The notes under the pieces are model-generated. The model saw only the letters and a list, made by a program, of their open reading frames with translations. It was not told the origin of the DNA and searched no databases. The translations under genes and the position numbers were made by a program. Shown in pieces: positions 30,579-42,346 of a stretch of 64,000 bases of DNA; position 1 is the first letter of the stretch; each line of letters begins with the position of its first letter. The DNA is taken from contig CM020619.1 of the NCBI GenBank assembly GCA_009829735.1, forward strand, positions 15,073,589 to 15,137,588, read 5' to 3'. Origin of the DNA: Pyropia yezoensis. Lineage: Eukaryota; Rhodophyta; Bangiophyceae; Bangiales; Bangiaceae.

Positions 30579-33500
30579 ATGGCCAAGGCCCGCAACGACC
30601 GCCGGCGGGGCGGCCGCGCGGGCGCGGCGGCCCCCCCCCGGGGCCCCGCCCGCGGCGCGGCGCGGCCGCTGGCCAAGCGCGCCGACCGGGCGCGCACCGC
30701 TCGCGGCGCGCGGCGGGCGGCGGTCGCTGCGACCGCCGCGGCAACCGCCCGGGGCGTTGCCGCCGCGCCGCCGCTGGTCGTTGCCCTCCTCCCGGCGTCG
30801 GCGGCGGCAGACGTGGCCGCCGCCGCCGCGGCGTTGCGGGCGGCCGCCGCGGCGGGGGTGGCGGCGGCGGGGGGGGGGGGAGGGGGGGGGGCGCCGCTAC
30901 GGCCGCCGCCGCCGGCGCCTACCCCACCGTCCCCGTCCGGGGCCACGCGGGCGCCCGCCGGATGACGCTGGTGCCCATTGTCCGGCCGCCGGTGGCGGGT
31001 GGTCAAGGCAGGGGGGCGGCGCCGGGCGGGGACAACACCCCCCCCGCCGTTGCCGCCGACGCTGCCGCTGCCGCGGCGCGGGCGTTTGTGGTGGCCGCGC
31101 TGGACGCGGCCAAGGTGGCGGACCTGGTGGTGGTGGTGTTTGGTGGCACCGACGCCTTTGACCGCCCGGGCGCCGCCGCCCTGTCGGCCGTGCGGGTGCA
31201 GGGGGTGGGCGCGTGGGCGGCGGTGGCGATGCCCCCCGCCAGTGCCGCCGCCGCCACAGCGGATACGGACGTGGCCATGGGGGGGGTGGCGGCGGCCGCA
31301 GCGGCGGCGGCGGCGGCGACGCCCACGTCGGCGGCGGCGGTGGCGGCGGCGCGGGCGCTGGCGCGGGAGCGCTCCCGCCTGCTGGCCGCCGAGGGCCTCG
31401 GCGACGCGGCAGACTTGCGGCCGCTGCCCCTGGGCGGGGGCGCCGCCGACGCGGTCGCCGCGCTGCGGCGGCTGCTGTCCCGGCCGCCGCCGCCGCTGCA
31501 CTGGCGGTCCCGCCGGCCCTACCTGTTTGTGTCTGCCGCCGCCGTGGCCGCCGCCGCCGGGGGGGGGGCGGACGCTGCCGGCGGCGGCGGCGATGGCGGT
31601 GGCGGTGGCCCCATCCCCCCGCCCGTGACCCCCGGCGCGGGCGCCGACGCAGTGGCGGCCGCGACGGCCGCGGCAACCGCCGCGGCAGGCGTCGACGGCA
31701 GCGGCGGCGGCGTGGTGCTCCACCTGTGGGCCCACGTGCGGGGGATGCCGCTCGACGCCAACCGGCTGCTGCACATTACGGGCCACGGCACGCACGTGGT
31801 GCGGGGGGTGTATGCGGCGGCCGACGGGGCCGCCTGGGACCGGCGCGCGGCGGGCGGCGGCGGTGTTGGCGGGGGCGTCACGTCGTGTGGGGGCTGGCGC
31901 GCCACCCCCGGCGCGGCGCTCAGCGTCCGCGACGAGGCGGTCGGGGAGCCACCTGCCGCCGCGGCGGTGCCCGACGTTGGGGCGGCGGAGCAGACGTGGC
32001 CGCCCGAGGTGGGCGACGGCACCTGGCCCGCCGACGGCGGGGCGGCCGGCGGCGAGCGGGACGGCCCGCCGCCGGTGGTGCGGCTGCGCCCAAAGGGGTG
32101 GTCCGAGTACCAGGCGGCGTGGATCCAAGACGGGGACGTGCCCGGCGCTGGGGGGGCGCCGCCGGTGGAGGGGGAGGGTGGCGGTGACATTTGGGACACG
32201 GACGACGACGGCCAGGCGGGGGTGCCCGACGAGGAGGGGGAGGCCACCTCGGACGCCGACGGCAGTGACGCGGACGACGGCAGCGACGACTCGGACGGGG
32301 ACCGCATGGACGCGAGCGACGACGACGACGGCGCCGCGTCGGCCGACGCGGCGGCAGCGGCCGGCGCCGACAATGCGGGCGCCGCGGCGGCGCGGGCGGC
32401 GGCGGCCGCCGCCCGGGATGACCTCCTCTTCCCCGACGAGCTCGACACGCCCGTTGACGTGCCCGCCCGGGAGCGGTTTGCGCGGTATCGGGGCCTCCGC
32501 AGCTTCCGCACCTCCCCGTGGGACCCAGCCGAGGGGCTGCCCCCCCCCTATGGGCGGCTCTTTCGCTTTACCGACGCGATTGGCCTCCGCGCCCGCTGCC
32601 GGCGCGACGCGGAGCGGGCGGCGGCGGCGCTGGCAGCCGCCCTGGACGCTGCCACCGCCCGGGGTGGCAAGGGCGGCCGCGCCCCTGCTCGCCCGCCGTC
32701 CTCGACGGCGGCCGTGGCCATGGACGATGACGACGGCAGCAACGCCGCTGCCGCCACCGGGTCGCGGGCTGCGGCGGACCCCGTGGCGGCGGCGGCGGGG
32801 GCGGCCAACCTGGCGCCGCCCGGTATGTACGTGCGGCTGGCGGTGGCGATCGAGTCGGCCTCCATCGCCGCGGCGGTCGTTGCTGCCGTTGCCGCGGCCG
32901 CGTCGCCCGTGGTGGCGTGTGGGCTGCACCCCCACGAGCACCGCCGAACAGTGGTGCATCTGGGCGTCCGCGCCGCCGATGGCGACGGCGTCGCCGCTGC
33001 CACAGACGAGCCGCCCGTGGCCAAGGCCAAGGACCTGGCCATTGTGCACGCCGGCTTTGAGCGTTGGCCCGCCCGGCTGGCGCTGTCCGAGCCGGGTGGC
33101 GCGGGGGTTGGCGGCCGCGCCAAGGCGGTGCGGTGGCTGATGCCCGTCGCGTCGGTGGTGGCGTCGGCCTATGGGCCGGCGCTGACGCCGGGCACGCCCG
33201 CCCTTCTGATGGCGGCGCCCACCGAGGATGCGGCGGCGGTCGCGACCGCCGCCGCCGGCGGCGGCGTCGCGGCGCCCACGGCCGACGGCGCGCCGCTCGC
33301 GACGGGCACCGTCGCGGGCGTCGACCCCGACCGACTTGTCCTCAAGCGCATCGTCCTGACGGGCTTCCCGTTCAAGGTGCGCAAGCGCCGGGCGGTGGTG
33401 CGGTTCATGTTTTTCAGCCCCGAGGACGTCCGCTGGTTCCGCCCCGTGCGGCTGTGGACCAAGGAGGGCCGCTCGGGGCACATTGTCGAGCCGCTCGGCA

Positions 33501-33607
33501 CCCACGGCTACATGAAGTGCATCTTTGACAAGGAGATGAGCCAGAGTGACACGGTGTGTATGTCACTTTACAAGCGGGTGTACCCCAAGGAGGTGGAGGG
33601 GGTGTAG
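30579..33607 (+). CDS. TSR1: TSR1 40S ribosome biogenesis factor, one apparent frameshift in a poly-G tract
   Basis: The start ATG at 30579 gives a basic N-terminus (MAKARNDRRRGGRAGAAAP) and an open frame to a G run at 30869-30891; beyond it homology continues in another frame from GAYPTVPVRGHAG to the stop at 33607, about 1009 aa. TSR1 marks: a degenerate GTPase-like region (AALDAAKVADLVVVVFGGTD) lacking P-loop motifs as in the family, an acidic insert (32190-32330), RERFARYRGLRSFRTSPWDP-type signature near 32470, and a strongly conserved C-terminus (LTGFPFKVRKRRAVVRF, EPLGTHGYMKCIFDKEM, SLYKRVYPKE). It accompanies pre-40S particles in late cytoplasmic maturation. BMS1 is excluded because its P-loop and C-terminal wording differ. 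The frame break is likely an error or polymorphism of the G run. Confidence 0.88.
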
Positions 33608-34072
33608 GTGGGGTGACGGGCACGTAGGGGGGTAGGCAAGGACGGCCACTGCGGCGACGGCCTCACGAAGACCCGATGTCAATTTTCTTGTCGACCAAGA
33701 TCGGTTTCTGCCTCCGGGGTGACCCCACTAAACTTCAAGGTGGGGAGTCGCCGGGGCCGGCACGCCGCCACCGCCGCTGCCACCGCCGCTGCCGACGCCG
33801 CCGTCGCCCCACCCGCCACCCCCGGTGGCCAGACCGCACGGCAACAGAGGGAGGCTCCCCGCCCCCTTCGACAGGAGCTCGCACTCACGCAACTGCCGCA
33901 GCTGACACCAGACATCATTCTCACGCGTTCTACCATTGACCGCCACCCCCCACCGGGCCCTCACTATTCAGTCAAGCACCCACGGACCTACCCATCCACC
34001 ACCCACACCTCATGCGAGGCCCCCCCACCTTCCCTCCTTAATAATACCATCCCCCCTCCCGCCACTCCTCCT
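33608..34072. other. Convergent intergenic region
   Basis: Between the stops of TSR1 (+) and the MAPR gene (-); probably 3' UTRs. Pro/His-rich open frames are compositional. No repeat or RNA gene seen. Confidence 0.45.
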
Positions 34073-34663
34073 TCAGGCGTCCTTTTTGTCCTCTGCAGAA
34101 GGCGCCGCCTCCCCCTCCTCGGGCGGCCGGTAGTCATCCCCCACCAGCCGCCCCGCCACCGGATATTTGGCCTGATACTTGGTGTACCAGCCAATGAGGG
34201 TGTCCATCTCTGACGCGGACAGGCCGTCAACCCCCCCCACCGCCACGTCTGCCGCGTCCATGCTGCTCTTGGCCAGCCCGCGGCTCGCGTCGACGCCCGC
34301 AAAGACGGCGTACGGGCCGGCGGGGCCGTAAAAGTCAGCGCCGCCACCGGCGCCCATGTCAAACACCGTCACCTCCCGCGGCCCGCCGTCGGCGGGAGGG
34401 TTGAACGGGCACGTGACCCCAACGTACAGGTTGGCACCGGGGCCGCCCGTAGCGGCCGCCAGCTCCGATGCGGTCACCACCCCCGCGTACCGCGGCGGGG
34501 AACCCGCGTCAGGCATGGCGCCGGCGCCGGCGGGGGAGCCTGCGTGCCCACCCGCGGCCGGCACGCTCGCGAGGGAGCGGAGGTAAAGGGCAACGCCGAC
34601 GGCGGCGAGCGCCACCAGCAGCGCCGGGAGGAGAGCGCCGCTGACCGCGATGGGGAGGTCCAT
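34073..34663 (-). CDS. Membrane-associated progesterone receptor component-like (MAPR) haem-binding protein
   Basis: 196 aa, the usual length of PGRMC proteins (about 195). The ATG at 34663 is followed by a single N-terminal membrane helix (ALLPALLVALAAVGVALYL), then a cytochrome b5-like domain: YAGVVTASELA, NLYVGVTCPFN, VTVFDMGAGG, FYGPAGPYAVFAGVDASRG, and WYTKYQAKYPVAGRL. The FYGPxGPYxxFAGxDASRGLA block is diagnostic of MAPR and contains the Tyr used for haem coordination in the family. It likely sits in the ER membrane and supports P450 or sterol metabolism. An in-frame ATG further upstream (34846) gives a non-conserved extension and was not chosen. Confidence 0.9.
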   Translation of the reverse strand: MDLPIAVSGALLPALLVALAAVGVALYLRSLASVPAAGGHAGSPAGAGAMPDAGSPPRYAGVVTASELAAATGGPGANLYVGVTCPFNPPADGGPREVTVFDMGAGGGADFYGPAGPYAVFAGVDASRGLAKSSMDAADVAVGGVDGLSASEMDTLIGWYTKYQAKYPVAGRLVGDDYRPPEEGEAAPSAEDKKDA

Positions 34664-34990
34664 GGAGGGCTCGCCAAGGAGGGAAGGATACCGTGGCACC
34701 AGCAGCGGCAGCCAACCAACGAGGGAAGGACGTGGGTGGCTGACGCGGACTGGGGGGGCGGCGCAGGTCGGGGCAGGTATGTCTCGATGGTGAGGCACTT
34801 GGGGATGGGTCCAGGTCACGCGCAACCGAGCTGCCAAGACGATCAAGCCAGCAGCAGCAAGCGCGTGCTGTCTGGCCGTCGACTTGCGAGTGCTGTACTG
34901 TACACAATGTGCATGTCATGTACAAATGTAGTTGTGTGCCTATTTACACTTCGCATGACACGGTCAGATCAAAAGACTTGGAGCTTGCAT
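34664..34990. other. 5' flank of the MAPR gene
   Basis: About 330 bp between the MAPR start codon and the hAT-like element; presumably the promoter. No motif stands out. Confidence 0.4.
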
Positions 34991-36119
34991 TAAGGTTGGC
35001 GTTTACCGATCGGTACGATTTTCTGTACCGTTTACCGATCGGGATCCCGATTTACTGATACCAAATCGGTACATCGGTATACTGAAATAAATAATAATTG
35101 TATTTTGGAACTGAGCGGCATGAGAGGTCAGAGGCCACAGATCGGCCCGCAACTGACTGAATGCGTCCGTTGGCCTCCAGCGCAACCGCACGGACCCTGA
35201 CCGGTGCGACAGGCCTGTTGCCTCAGTCAGGGTCCGTGCGGTTGCGCAGGATCACGAGGGCCGGCCGCCACTCTGACAATGTCTTCCATGCATGCCTGCG
35301 TACAAGCTAGAAGAGGTGATAAGCTTGCAACTCTTTAGGTGAAGAAGCATCCTATCAGCTCTACCAGGATGAGGCTCCGCAGGGGGTACAGCCTCAAGCT
35401 TGGCCACGGCCTCGTCCTTGCCAATGCAGGCCGTCACAGCCTCCTGCTATGTGGCGTACTCCGCCTCACGGCGATGCAGTAGGCCACCCAGTACTGGGAT
35501 GCATTTTTTTTTTCTATCACCTCGCACGTGGCCGTCGCTCGTACGCCAAAACGTCTTCCACATGGACATAGTTGTGCTCTGCATTGCGAAGAAGAGGCTG
35601 GGGAGGTGTGACTAAGTTTAGAGTGTATAGGTGACCATGGAGGCAGGCGGGCAAGCAGCCGTTTGCACAAAGAGTGGCGTGTTGCTACGTGGTGCGCACA
35701 GTACGGGGGTCCTCTCCACAGAGCGTGCTGCCATACCGAGTGAACAACCGCAGATCTTTGGGAGGAGTTTTCCGGTCACAGACCCGCGGTGAGGCACCGC
35801 CGCGTCCCTTGTTAGACCTGCCACGGCTTGCTGGCCAGGGGCTGTGGTGGGTGTGGAAAGGAGGGCAGCTGGAGTGGGGCGTTATTGCAGACTTAACTAA
35901 GAGGACGCGATGCACTGCAGAGCGTATGCGGCTCCTTCGTCCCCTGGTGACTGGTGGAGCAGACTGCAATCATGATGCTCTCCCAGTATTTACTACCAAC
36001 ATCATTACGGTACCGAATGGTACCGACCTGGGGGAAAATGGAGCGTACCGTTTACCGATCGGGATACCGAAGTTTACCGAGTTCGGTAACCGGCCGAATT
36101 TACCTACGTGCCAACCTTA
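34991..36119. mobile_element. hAT-like non-autonomous DNA transposon, copy 1
   Basis: 1129 bp bounded by TAAGGTTGGC (34991-35000) and GCCAACCTTA (36110-36119). The terminal 90-110 bp on both sides are packed with short CCGATCGG/CGGTAC-type repeats and match the ends of the copy at 51969-53040. The interior minus strand keeps fragments of a BED-zinc-finger transposase N-terminus (SQYWVAYCIAV near 35500; AVAKLEAVPPAEPHPGRADRM near 35380) homologous to the more intact copy 2, with stops and frame breaks. No catalytic domain remains. Flanking 8-bp sequences (CTTGCATT, CCTGCACA) are an imperfect match, consistent with an old 8-bp duplication. Confidence 0.75.
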
Positions 36120-37925
36120 CCTGCACATGTTTGGCCTCGCGGCCACCAGCGAGGGCTTCTTTCCATGGCTCTTGACCTGCCCATTGGGTGCAAACCATTG
36201 GCGCTGTGCAGTGCGTGTTTGCACGGAGGCTGCGGTGTCCAATGGAAGGAGGCTGGCCGCCCGCCCCCCCACGGTCCCCCAGTCCCCAACGTGACAGCTG
36301 AGGGCGACCGCGAAGCTCTATCGCGATTTACTACCGCCACGTCCACACCTTGTCTATAGTAAGAGCAAACAGCCTCTGCTGCAGAGGGACCCCGCCCACC
36401 GCCTTGTGGCCGCCAATCCATCACCGTCCACCCCTCGACCGCCCTACGTTGCTCGTGTGGCACAGCGGCGGAAGCCGATTCCACGCGGCCGGTCTTTGCC
36501 TCGCGCACACACGGGTAGCGTACCACCCGCCACGGGGCGGCACGCACTGACCGGCGCGGCCAGCTGGCGCGAGGCGCGGGCGGAGGCCGGCGTGAGAGGA
36601 CCCGCCCGAGCGGTCCGCCCGGCGTCAGCCCGAAATGGCAGGAGTCCTTCCTGTGTGGGTGCGCCTCGATCCGGCTCTCCCCATCCAACCGCCGCGCTGC
36701 GCGTGCCACCAGCACATTCACCGCCGGCCGTTGAGGCGGCAGAGAGGCGGGGGGGGGGGCCGTGGGAGCGAAACAGATTCTGAGCTAACTCAGGGGGTGG
36801 GGGGGGCCGTTTACTCCCCCAGCGTTGGCTGCGTCAGTGGAGACGCGCTGTGCGGCTGTGTGAGCCGAGCGGCTCTCCTGGGCACACGCCCCACCCCGAT
36901 AGAGATCTGCAGCCGCCCCCGCGGCAGAGCCCGCTCTCCGCCCGCATTTCCGCGCTGTTGGCTGCTGCGGATGTTGGGGCCTTGCGCGAACACACGGCCT
37001 GGTGCATCACGTCGACTGGCTGGGGGGAGAGGCGCGGCGGCGGCCACGGCGGCGGAGGGGGCTGCGTGACGGCGCTGGGAGTCTTGCCCGAGAGGGAGCT
37101 CCATTGAGCCACTGTAGCGTTCCAGCGCGGCGCGGGGGGTTCCAGACACCGGAGTTTTGCTCCGCGAGGTCGTCTCTGCGACGCGTTCTCCGCCGCCGTC
37201 AATGGACAGAGGGGGGGGGTGTCCTGAAATTTTAGTTGATCCACCCAGGGCAGCTGTGTGGCAGGGCTGCCTCCGTCCACCAACGTTGGCCTCCACGCGG
37301 GCTGGCAAACGTAGGGGCCTACGAAGGCGTTACCCCCTCCTTGTGCCGACAGCGCCCCTGCGCGAGGCGGGGAGCGTCGCCCGGTGGGCCGTGCCGCCTC
37401 AACGTCGACGGCACCAGCGCGAGGACCCGTCCAGCCACCGCCTGCCATTGGGCCGACGGCGGAGGGCTACCATAACCCCCCTGGGTGGGCGACCGTTCTG
37501 GCACGGCTCGGTGGTGCGGCCCCCCTGCCACTGGGCCTGCCTGGGCCTGCAAGGCACCGCCCGCGTCAGGCACCGGCCACCGCACAGAATGAGGGGGCTC
37601 GCCGTGACGCAAGAGCTCATTGCCTCGCCGTGTGGGTCAGAGCGGCGGTGGACGCCATCGTTCTGATAGCTTCTGCTCACGCAGGACGCGCGCAGCAGGT
37701 CGCCCCGCCCACACTGTTTGCCTCATCCCCCGGCGTACGCATCGTTTCGGAGCAAGTTCCTCTTTCGTTCTTGCCGTGCGGCGCTGTGGCTTCCCGCCTA
37801 CGTCGTTGGGTGGGCGCAGGTGCTACCCTTTTCCCTATCCCGGCTGCCCCCCCCTGCCCGTCATCCCAAGTCTCTCTTTCTGGTCGTACCTCTTCCCGTT
37901 CTCGGGTTTCCGAGTTGCCGGCGTC
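36120..37925. other. 1.8 kb upstream of the urea transporter, no supported gene
   Basis: Many overlapping open frames up to 205 codons, none with recognisable domains and no consistent codon bias. A G run lies at about 36750-36758. It presumably contains the promoter of the DUR3-type gene; the last 150 bp before the ATG are CT-rich. Confidence 0.4.
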
Positions 37926-40349
37926 ATGGCGACTCCGGCCGTGGTCAATCCTGGGATTGCCGCGTGGGGCTGCGCAGCAACGGTAGTTCGGAACTTCTTC
38001 CTCGACCCTCAGTATGAGTGTCGGGAAAGCTTCTTTGACAACAAGCCCGTCCTGGACAAGTGGGTCGGCTATGTTATTGTGCTCGCATTTGGCGTTGCTT
38101 TTGGCATTGCCACCGTTGGCATCGTGCTGATTGAGCAGCGGGTGCTCGGGCGCAAGATGGACTCTGAGTTCTTCAACACGGCCGGGCGGAGTGTCAAGAC
38201 GGGCCTCACGGCCTCGGTGATTGTGTCGCAGTGGACGTGGGCCGCGACGCTGCTGCAGTCATCCAATGTGGCGTTCAAGTATGGGGTGTCTGGGCCGTTT
38301 TGGTACGCGTCCGGCGCAACGCTGCAAATCATTGTCTTCTCGCTGCTGGCGGTGCAGGTCAAGCGGCGGGCCCCAACCGCCCACACCTTCCTTGAGATCA
38401 TCCAAGCGCGGTGGGGGACGGTCGCGCACGCCGTATTTCTCTTCTTTGCGCTGGCTACCAACGTTATTGTTACCTCTATGCTCATCCTTGGCGGCAGCGC
38501 GGTGGTCAGCGCGCTGACGGGTATCAGTACCAACCTGGCATCCTTCCTCATTCCCCTGGGAGTCATTCTCTACACCCTTGCGGGGGGACTCAAAGCGACT
38601 TTTGTGGCGTCCTACTTCAATACGGCTGTCATTCTCATTGCTCTTTGCATCTTTGTCTTCCAGGTCTACGTGACTGACGCCACGCTGGGGTCGCCGTCCG
38701 CAGTCTACGACCGGCTGCAAGAGTCGGTGTCGTTTGAACCAGTAGTGGACAACCGCGGTGGCAGCTACCTCACCATGTTCAGCAAGAACGGGCTTCTGTT
38801 TGGGCTGAGCAACATTTGCGGCAATGTACGTTGACCGAGGGGTGGCTTGGGAGGAGATTGCATGTGCTACCAAGCGCAGCTACATGGTGAATGCACGCAG
38901 TCCATTGCGGGGACAGTATGCAGGAGGCAGGATACTCACTCTAACACCGCTCTATTCCTTGCTGTGGATCCCAATTTGCTCTCGTGTGGACACTTCCCTT
39001 TGACCGACTCTCCCCCACCCACAGTTTGGCACCGTGTTTGTGGACCGTACGTTATAGTGCCTTGGTAGACGAGAGGAATCCGGGGGGCGTGCGATAGGCG
39101 CTTACGTCGTTGGCCCGGCCGCGAGAGCATTGCCCGGGACTGTCACTGACTGGTTAGCCCTTGTGTGGTCACGTTTTTTTTGACTGCGACGCATTGGATT
39201 GTCGCGATTTTGCTGATTTGGGGAACCACAGAGAGCTACTGGCAGTCTGCAATCGCGGCGACTCCACAGGCCGCTTGGAAGGGCTACATCCTGGGTGGTC
39301 TGTCCTGGTTTTCCATCCCTTTTACGCTGGCCACGTCGTTGGGCCTGGCTGGTCTCGCCCTGTCGCTGCCTATCACTATCGATGAGTCCAACAGTGGGCT
39401 AGTCCCGCCTGCCGTGGCCACCCATCTCATGGGCAAGGGTGGCTCAGTGCTCATCCTCATTATGCTCTTTATGGCTGTGACGTCTACCGGCGCGGCCGAG
39501 CAGATCGCTGTTTCTTCGCTCGTCGCTTACGACATTTACGTGCCCATCCGGCGGCATATGGGCCATAACCCTACTGGCAAGGAGATCATCCTTGTCTCCC
39601 GCATTGCCATTGTGGCGTTTGGCTTGTTGATGGGGGTTCTGGGCATCGCGCTCAACGCGATCGGCGTCAGCCTTGGGTGGGTCTACCTTGGCATGGGGGT
39701 CATCATTGGGTCCGCGGTCGCCCCTGTTGCCATGTCCATCAGCTGGGCAAAGTGCTCCGGGGCGGGGGCTATATCTGGAGCCGTCGGTGGGCTGGCCCTC
39801 GCCATTGCCTCGTGGCTCGGGTACGCCTCTACCTTTGATGGGGGCGTCAACATTGCAAACACGGGCCTTGACCAGGTCATGGTCGTTGGCAACTTGGTGG
39901 CCATCCTCAGCTCCGCCGTCATCTGTGCAGTTGTGTCCTTCATCAAGCCAGACAACTGTGACTGGTCGGCGACCAAGGCGATTGCGCTCGTCGACGAGGA
40001 TGTCAACGCAGAGCTCTCGCCCGAGGACGAGGCGGAGATTGATCGCGCCATGAAGATGATCAGCGCGTGGGGCATTGGCCTTGCGCTGGTGCTGGTCGTC
40101 GCGTGGCCGCTGCTGGCGCTGCCTGCGGGCGTTTTCTCCAAGGGCTACTTCACGTTCTGGGTTGTTCTCTCGATCATCTGGGGTATCATGGCCACGGGCG
40201 CGATGGTGCTGCTCCCCGTGTGGGAGTCGCGGTCGTCAATCCTCGGGGTTATTACTCTGGGTAAGATCGTACCGACGCCAGAGCCCAAGAGCCTTGAGGA
40301 CTCGTTGGAGCTGGCAGAGTCTGCCGACGGCGAGTCTACGAACGAGTAG
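37926..40349 (+). CDS. DUR3: DUR3-type sodium/proton-urea (solute:sodium) symporter, three exons with a 22-nt microexon
   Basis: Exons 37926-38825, 39025-39046 and 39232-40349 give 679 aa, the usual DUR3 length. Multiple hydrophobic helices span the whole protein, e.g. [31 protein letters not shown] and [15 protein letters not shown]. Family markers are [33 protein letters not shown], and [17 protein letters not shown], which is only produced by splicing through the microexon. [20 protein letters not shown] and the [12 protein letters not shown] region follow. The acidic cytosolic C-terminus is [13 protein letters not shown]. It imports urea at the plasma membrane using an ion gradient. Both introns (199 and 185 nt) have GTACGT donors; phases 0 and 1 are consistent. 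Confidence 0.93.
39025..39046 (+). other. 22-nt microexon of the DUR3-type gene
   Basis: Flanked by CCACCCACAG and GTACGTTATA. It encodes FGTVFVD plus one base of the next codon; the codon is completed by exon 3 (AGAGCTACTGG). The resulting peptide matches the conserved DUR3 segment, so the microexon is well supported even without transcripts. Confidence 0.9.
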
Positions 40350-40870
40350 CCGTTGCGCATCAACGCAAACAGGTGGCAGACTTCGCGTGCGAAGTCCGCG
40401 TCCCATGCACGTTTTATTGATCGCCTCTGATCGCTGCTTGTCCTAACTGCCCGGTGGGAGTGTGGGCCGGACACTCCCTGCCGCCTGCCCTTTTCGCCTA
40501 GCATACGGGAGGAGTGCTGTCGGTACTGTCACCGCTTCGTGCGGTGCGACGTTTCTTGTCACGTTGTCCTCATGTTGTCTCTCTTGGCGGGGTAAGCTGG
40601 TTCACTATAGCAGGTTGTTGTCTAGTGGGTTATGTCAACCGTCACAACTCGCAGCTCTTTAACTGGCCGGCACAGCCCACCGTCGTTGTCGCGAGGATGT
40701 GTCGCCGGTGGAGGCGATTGATTTTCTAAGCGGTAGCGCTGAGGCAGACGAGAGAGCACACAAGCGCACTCGTTGCACTCCCTACGTCAGCTTTCCCCCC
40801 GCCCAGGACCTTCCAGCTCCCAGCTGATTGTGTCTCCCAGACTCCGTCCCGTTCTTGCCCCCCTTGCCCC
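40350..40870. other. Convergent intergenic region
   Basis: Lies between the DUR3-type stop and the stop of the minus-strand methyltransferase; likely 3' UTRs. Nothing else recognised. Confidence 0.45.
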
Positions 40871-42314
40871 TCACCACGATTGCCTCATCTTGCTGACCCG
40901 GTACAACAGCAGCTGCTTTTGCGACGCGCGGAGTCGGCGACCGTCGTCGCCGCCACCCGGCGGCGGTGGCAGGCCAAACCCCCCAATGACACGCTCCGCC
41001 GCGACAAACGCGAACGGTTGTTCCCGTAAGTTGACCCCTGGTGGCCGTGGCCGCGTCATGGTCTTGCGCTTGCCGTTCGCCGACAGGCGGATGACCGCGT
41101 TCTCCAGCCCCGCGTGGTGGCCTACGAGCGCGAGCGCCGACCCCGATGAGCGGACGTTGTAAAAGAAGTTGAACGTGCGGCTGAGAGTCAGGTGCTCCAG
41201 GCCGCTCCACGAAAATATGAGGTCCACCGTCGGAAGGGGCACCTCCCAGTAGCGCACCCCACTCGTGACGGTGGCCGACTCCGAGGCGCTGCGGAGCGCG
41301 CGAGACGCAGCGCTCACGTCTGGCGCCGAGTCCATACACTGGTACCGGAACGAGGGGATCTCATAGTCGAGGCGCGCGAGCAGCGCGGGCATCCACGCCA
41401 CGTGCGCGGTGCAGGGCACGTCGAGCATCGAGCTGACATTGTGGTGCCGGATGATACGATACAGCATGTGGGAGACGCGCGTCAGGTTGTGGTATCCGGT
41501 CTCGTAGATGCCCCCATGGGCCGCCACGTCAATAGCATTGGCGGGGACGCCCCGAAAGAGGTGGCCACCGTGGGCGACCGCCCGTGCGTTGGCGTCATCG
41601 TCCTCGTCCCCAGCGTCCGCCGTGGCCGCGGTGACATCCCCGTGCTCTGTCGTATACGTCGTCACCCGAATAGGGGTGCCGTCGCCGCCCACCCCAGTGC
41701 TGCCACCGTCCCCACTCCCCCCCCGGCGCGCTCCTGGATGGGGATTATGGACAATCGGTTCCGCATCTGCTTCAAGGTCCCGGTTGTCCGTCTCGGCCTG
41801 GGCCGCTGCCAGGGCATTGGCCGCCATCAAGTCACCTGTGCTAGCCGCCTCGGCGTCGAGCATCGCGCGGGGAGGGGAGAGCTCCGCTGCGGGGGCCACC
41901 CAGCCGCCCATCTCTTCAATCGCAGCACGTGCCTCGACCATTTGGGGGCTCGGCGTGATGCGTGACGCCACGTCGGCCGCCTCCCCGTCCGCTGGCCTTG
42001 TCGCCACCATCGGAGTGGCGGCGAGGTCGCCTGCGGTGGTTCCTCTGGGGTCCACGGCGGTGGACGAAGGCAGCAGAGGCGCCGCCACGGTGGCCTCGGA
42101 TGACCCCGCCACGACGGCGGAGGCCACCGCCGGTGGGGCCGCTCCAGCCCGCGGGGGCGGCCGCACCGCCACCTCCACAGTCCCCGCACCGGCCCCAGGT
42201 GGTGTCGTCACCGCCGGCGCGGGCACAGACGGCAGACCACCCGCCTCTGGCCGCGCTTCCTCCCCCGGGGGCTGGGGCAGGGGCGAGCCCGCAGCAGAAC
42301 CCGAGGGCATCGCT

Positions 42315-42346
<32 letters not shown>

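Noticed and set aside
29837..33505. 1222-codon minus-strand frame opposite TSR1
   Set aside because: Arg/Gly/His-rich shadow of the TSR1 coding strand with no domain.
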